Source of the DNA: DASRHY01 sp046765875
GTDB lineage: Bacteria > Actinomycetota > Actinomycetes > Propionibacteriales > Kribbellaceae
NCBI GenBank assembly: GCA_046765875.1
Contig: JBKPSJ010000347.1
Coordinates: 1-14,380 of the forward strand
Direction of reading: 5' to 3'
Length of the DNA stretch: 14,380 bases
Under the pieces are notes generated by a model. That model was not told where the DNA came from, searched no databases, and worked only from the letters and a program-made list of their open reading frames with translations. The position numbers and the translations under genes are program-made. The first letter of the stretch is position 1; each line of letters opens with the position of its first letter. Positions 13,026-14,380 of this stretch are shown one piece after another.

Positions 13026-13042
13026 GGAATTCTGTGAATTCC
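13026..13042. promoter_or_regulatory. Perfect 17-bp palindrome between divergent genes
   Basis: GGAATTC, TGT, GAATTCC: a 7-bp perfect inverted repeat with a 3-bp centre, in the 87-bp gap between the minus-strand unknown/CopD pair and the plus-strand DUF4397/sortase pair. It is a likely operator for a dimeric regulator. Alternatively its left arm (GGAAT) followed 16 bp later by GTC would suit an ECF-sigma promoter reading to the right. Confidence 0.55.
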
Positions 13043-13071
13043 GAGTGTCGACATTCTAGAGGGGCGGGGAA

Positions 13072-13845
13072 ATGAAGTCGCAGAGGGGGATCACCCGGCG
13101 TCGCATCGTGTCGGGCGGGGTTGTACTGGTCGCGGCAGGGCTGGCCGCGGCCATGGTCGGGGGGCCGACGGCGACCGCGGCGAACACGTCGCGGGTCTAC
13201 ATCGTCCAGGGCCTGCCGGGCACCACGATCGATGTCCAGATCGACGGCAAATCCGTGGTCGACGGCGCCGAGCAGGCGACGATCAGCCCGGCCGTCACCG
13301 TGAGTGCGGGCCAGCACAAGCTCACCGTCCGATCCAACGGATCGGTCCTGCTCGAGAACATGTTCACGGTCAAGGCCAACGACAGGTCCGACATCGTGGT
13401 GCACCGGCCCGCGTCGCCGGCGGGCAAGCCGGTCAGCACGGTGTTTCCGCTCGACCTGAGCGCCGTACCGGCCGACAAGGCGTCCCTGACCGTCGCGCAC
13501 ACCGCCGCCGTTCCGCCGGCCGACATCAAGGTCAACGGCAAGGTGCTGTTCTCCAACGTCGCCAACGGCGAGTCGCTGCACGTGGTGGTGCCGGCCGGGA
13601 CGTACAAGGTGCAGATCGTCCCGACCGGCCAGGACGGCCCGTCGATCCTCGGACCGGCCGACCTACCGGTGAAGGGTGGTGCGCTCACCAACGTGTACGC
13701 CATCGGTGAGCCGAAGTCCGGCACCATGAACGTCGTCGTACACGAGATCCGGCTCTCCGAGACGGGCACCAGTAAGCCGTCGAGGGTGAACACCGGTACC
13801 GGCGGTCAGGCCGCGCGTTTCGGTCTGACGACGTGGAGCAACTGA
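13072..13845 (+). CDS. Secreted DUF4397-like protein
   Basis: A 257-aa exported protein. The N-terminus MKSQRGITRRRIVSGGVVLVAAGLAAAMVGGPTATAA is a signal peptide with an RRR that could suit either Sec or Tat export; the full Tat consensus is not met. The mature part has two similar beta-sandwich halves of DUF4397 character: VYIVQGLPGTTIDVQIDGKSV with VSAGQHKLTVRSNG, then AAVPPADIKVNGKVLFSNV with VPAGTYKVQIVPTG. No LPxTG or C-terminal membrane anchor is present, so it is not an obvious sortase substrate. The start is ATG 13072 with GGGGCGGGGAA directly upstream. The stop overlaps the sortase start by 13 nt, indicating a joint operon. The role of DUF4397 is not established. Confidence 0.85.
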   Translation: MKSQRGITRRRIVSGGVVLVAAGLAAAMVGGPTATAANTSRVYIVQGLPGTTIDVQIDGKSVVDGAEQATISPAVTVSAGQHKLTVRSNGSVLLENMFTVKANDRSDIVVHRPASPAGKPVSTVFPLDLSAVPADKASLTVAHTAAVPPADIKVNGKVLFSNVANGESLHVVVPAGTYKVQIVPTGQDGPSILGPADLPVKGGALTNVYAIGEPKSGTMNVVVHEIRLSETGTSKPSRVNTGTGGQAARFGLTTWSN

Positions 13846-14380
13846 GTCGCCTGACAAGGGCGTCGGCCCTGGTGGCCGGCGCCCTGCTGGTCTTTGCCGG
13901 TTGCGGGTCGTCCGATCCGGTGGCCGGTGGGGGCACGATCGGCGTGCCGTCGGCGAGGGCGGGTACGCCCGCGCCGAGCCAGCGGATCAGGTTCGTACCG
14001 ACGATGGTCGAGCTGCCTGGCGCCAGAGGTGCGCCGGTCGACCCGGCCAGCACCGTCGGCGGACTTCTCGTCGTACCGGAGAACGTCCAGCGCGTCGGCT
14101 GGTGGGACGGCGGAGCCGAAGCGGGTGACCCGTACGGCGCCATGGTCATCGCCGGGCATGTCGACTCCGCCAGCATGGGCCTGGGCTTCTTCGTCCGGCT
14201 GCTGAAGTTGCGCGTCGGTGACCGGGTGTCCGTGTCCAACTCGGCGTACCACGCGGCATACAAGGTGCTCTCGGTCCGCTCGATCCCAAAGAACGCCTTG
14301 TCTGTCGGCACGTTCGACCAGACAGGACCGCATCGCCTGGTCCTGATCACCTGCACCGGCCGATACGACCGGGCCAAGGG
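13833..14380 (+). CDS. Class E/F-type sortase, partial (cut by window end)
   Basis: The first 182 residues of a sortase, a membrane-side cysteine transpeptidase. The catalytic His109 sits in MVIAGHVDSASMG and Cys174 in LVLITCTGRYDRAKG; the catalytic Arg and last strand lie beyond the window. The core VPENVQRVGWWDGGAEAGDPYG is typical of actinobacterial short sortases. The N-terminus (MEQLSRLTRASALVAGALLVFAGCGSS) has a lipobox-like end at C24 in place of the uncleaved helix usual in sortases, although Phe at the -3 position is atypical. The GTG at 13833 lies inside the end of the DUF4397 gene (13-nt overlap) without its own good ribosome site, so translation is probably coupled. No sorting-signal substrate is seen nearby. 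Confidence 0.85.
   Translation, partial: MEQLSRLTRASALVAGALLVFAGCGSSDPVAGGGTIGVPSARAGTPAPSQRIRFVPTMVELPGARGAPVDPASTVGGLLVVPENVQRVGWWDGGAEAGDPYGAMVIAGHVDSASMGLGFFVRLLKLRVGDRVSVSNSAYHAAYKVLSVRSIPKNALSVGTFDQTGPHRLVLITCTGRYDRAK

Noticed and set aside
12985..13581. Upstream extension of the unknown CopD-partner frame
   Set aside because: It would run antisense through the DUF4397 gene and across the intergenic palindrome; no ribosome site supports it.

Overview
The window is GC-rich and reads as a high-GC actinobacterium. The supporting signs are many GTG and TTG starts, ATGA/GTGA stop-start overlaps, a tRNA-Glu/Asp/Phe cluster with no encoded CCA, a partner-switching module and an actinobacterial class E/F-type sortase. 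A Kribbella or Nocardioidaceae-like host is my guess from the gene types; I cannot fix the genus.

Left part (1-1870). The first ~520 bases have no convincing gene. They hold two related inverted-repeat elements that share TCAAGGGCG, CCTTCGG and CGCAAGCG blocks. A GNAT acetyltransferase (527-1066, minus) follows. Next is a 400-base non-coding stretch with short direct repeats at helical spacing, ending at the 3' end of tRNA-Phe. This layout fits a tRNA integration site or the scar of one, but no integrase is visible. The minus-strand tRNA cluster Glu(TTC)-Asp(GTC)-Phe(GAA) has its own promoter (1838-1867), next to the stop of the following gene.

Signalling operon (1874-5987, minus). Four tightly packed genes are read STAS protein -> CheB-type methylesterase -> STAS/HATPase fusion -> CheR-PAS-coiled coil-PAS. 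Chemotaxis-type methylation enzymes are joined to anti-sigma partner-switching proteins. No receptor, CheA/CheY, flagellar gene, SpoIIE phosphatase or sigma factor is in the window. I infer a sensory system with transcriptional rather than motility output. This is the most interesting locus here.

Middle (6068-9666). In order: a small zincin metallopeptidase (plus), a membrane DUF3592-like protein (minus), a secreted LVIVD-repeat protein (minus), and, starting almost back-to-back with it, a DUF305 lipoprotein (plus). The DUF305 gene overlaps an AlkD-like DNA glycosylase by GTGA.

Right (9647-14380). A DHA2-type 14-TM exporter (minus) overlaps alkD tail-to-tail. A CopD-family membrane protein is coupled by ATGA to an unknown single-pass secreted-side protein (both minus). 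A short intergenic region with a perfect 17-bp palindrome separates them from a divergent plus-strand pair: a secreted DUF4397-like protein and a sortase cut off by the window end. DUF305 and CopD both belong to families with copper links, but a copper function is only an inference.
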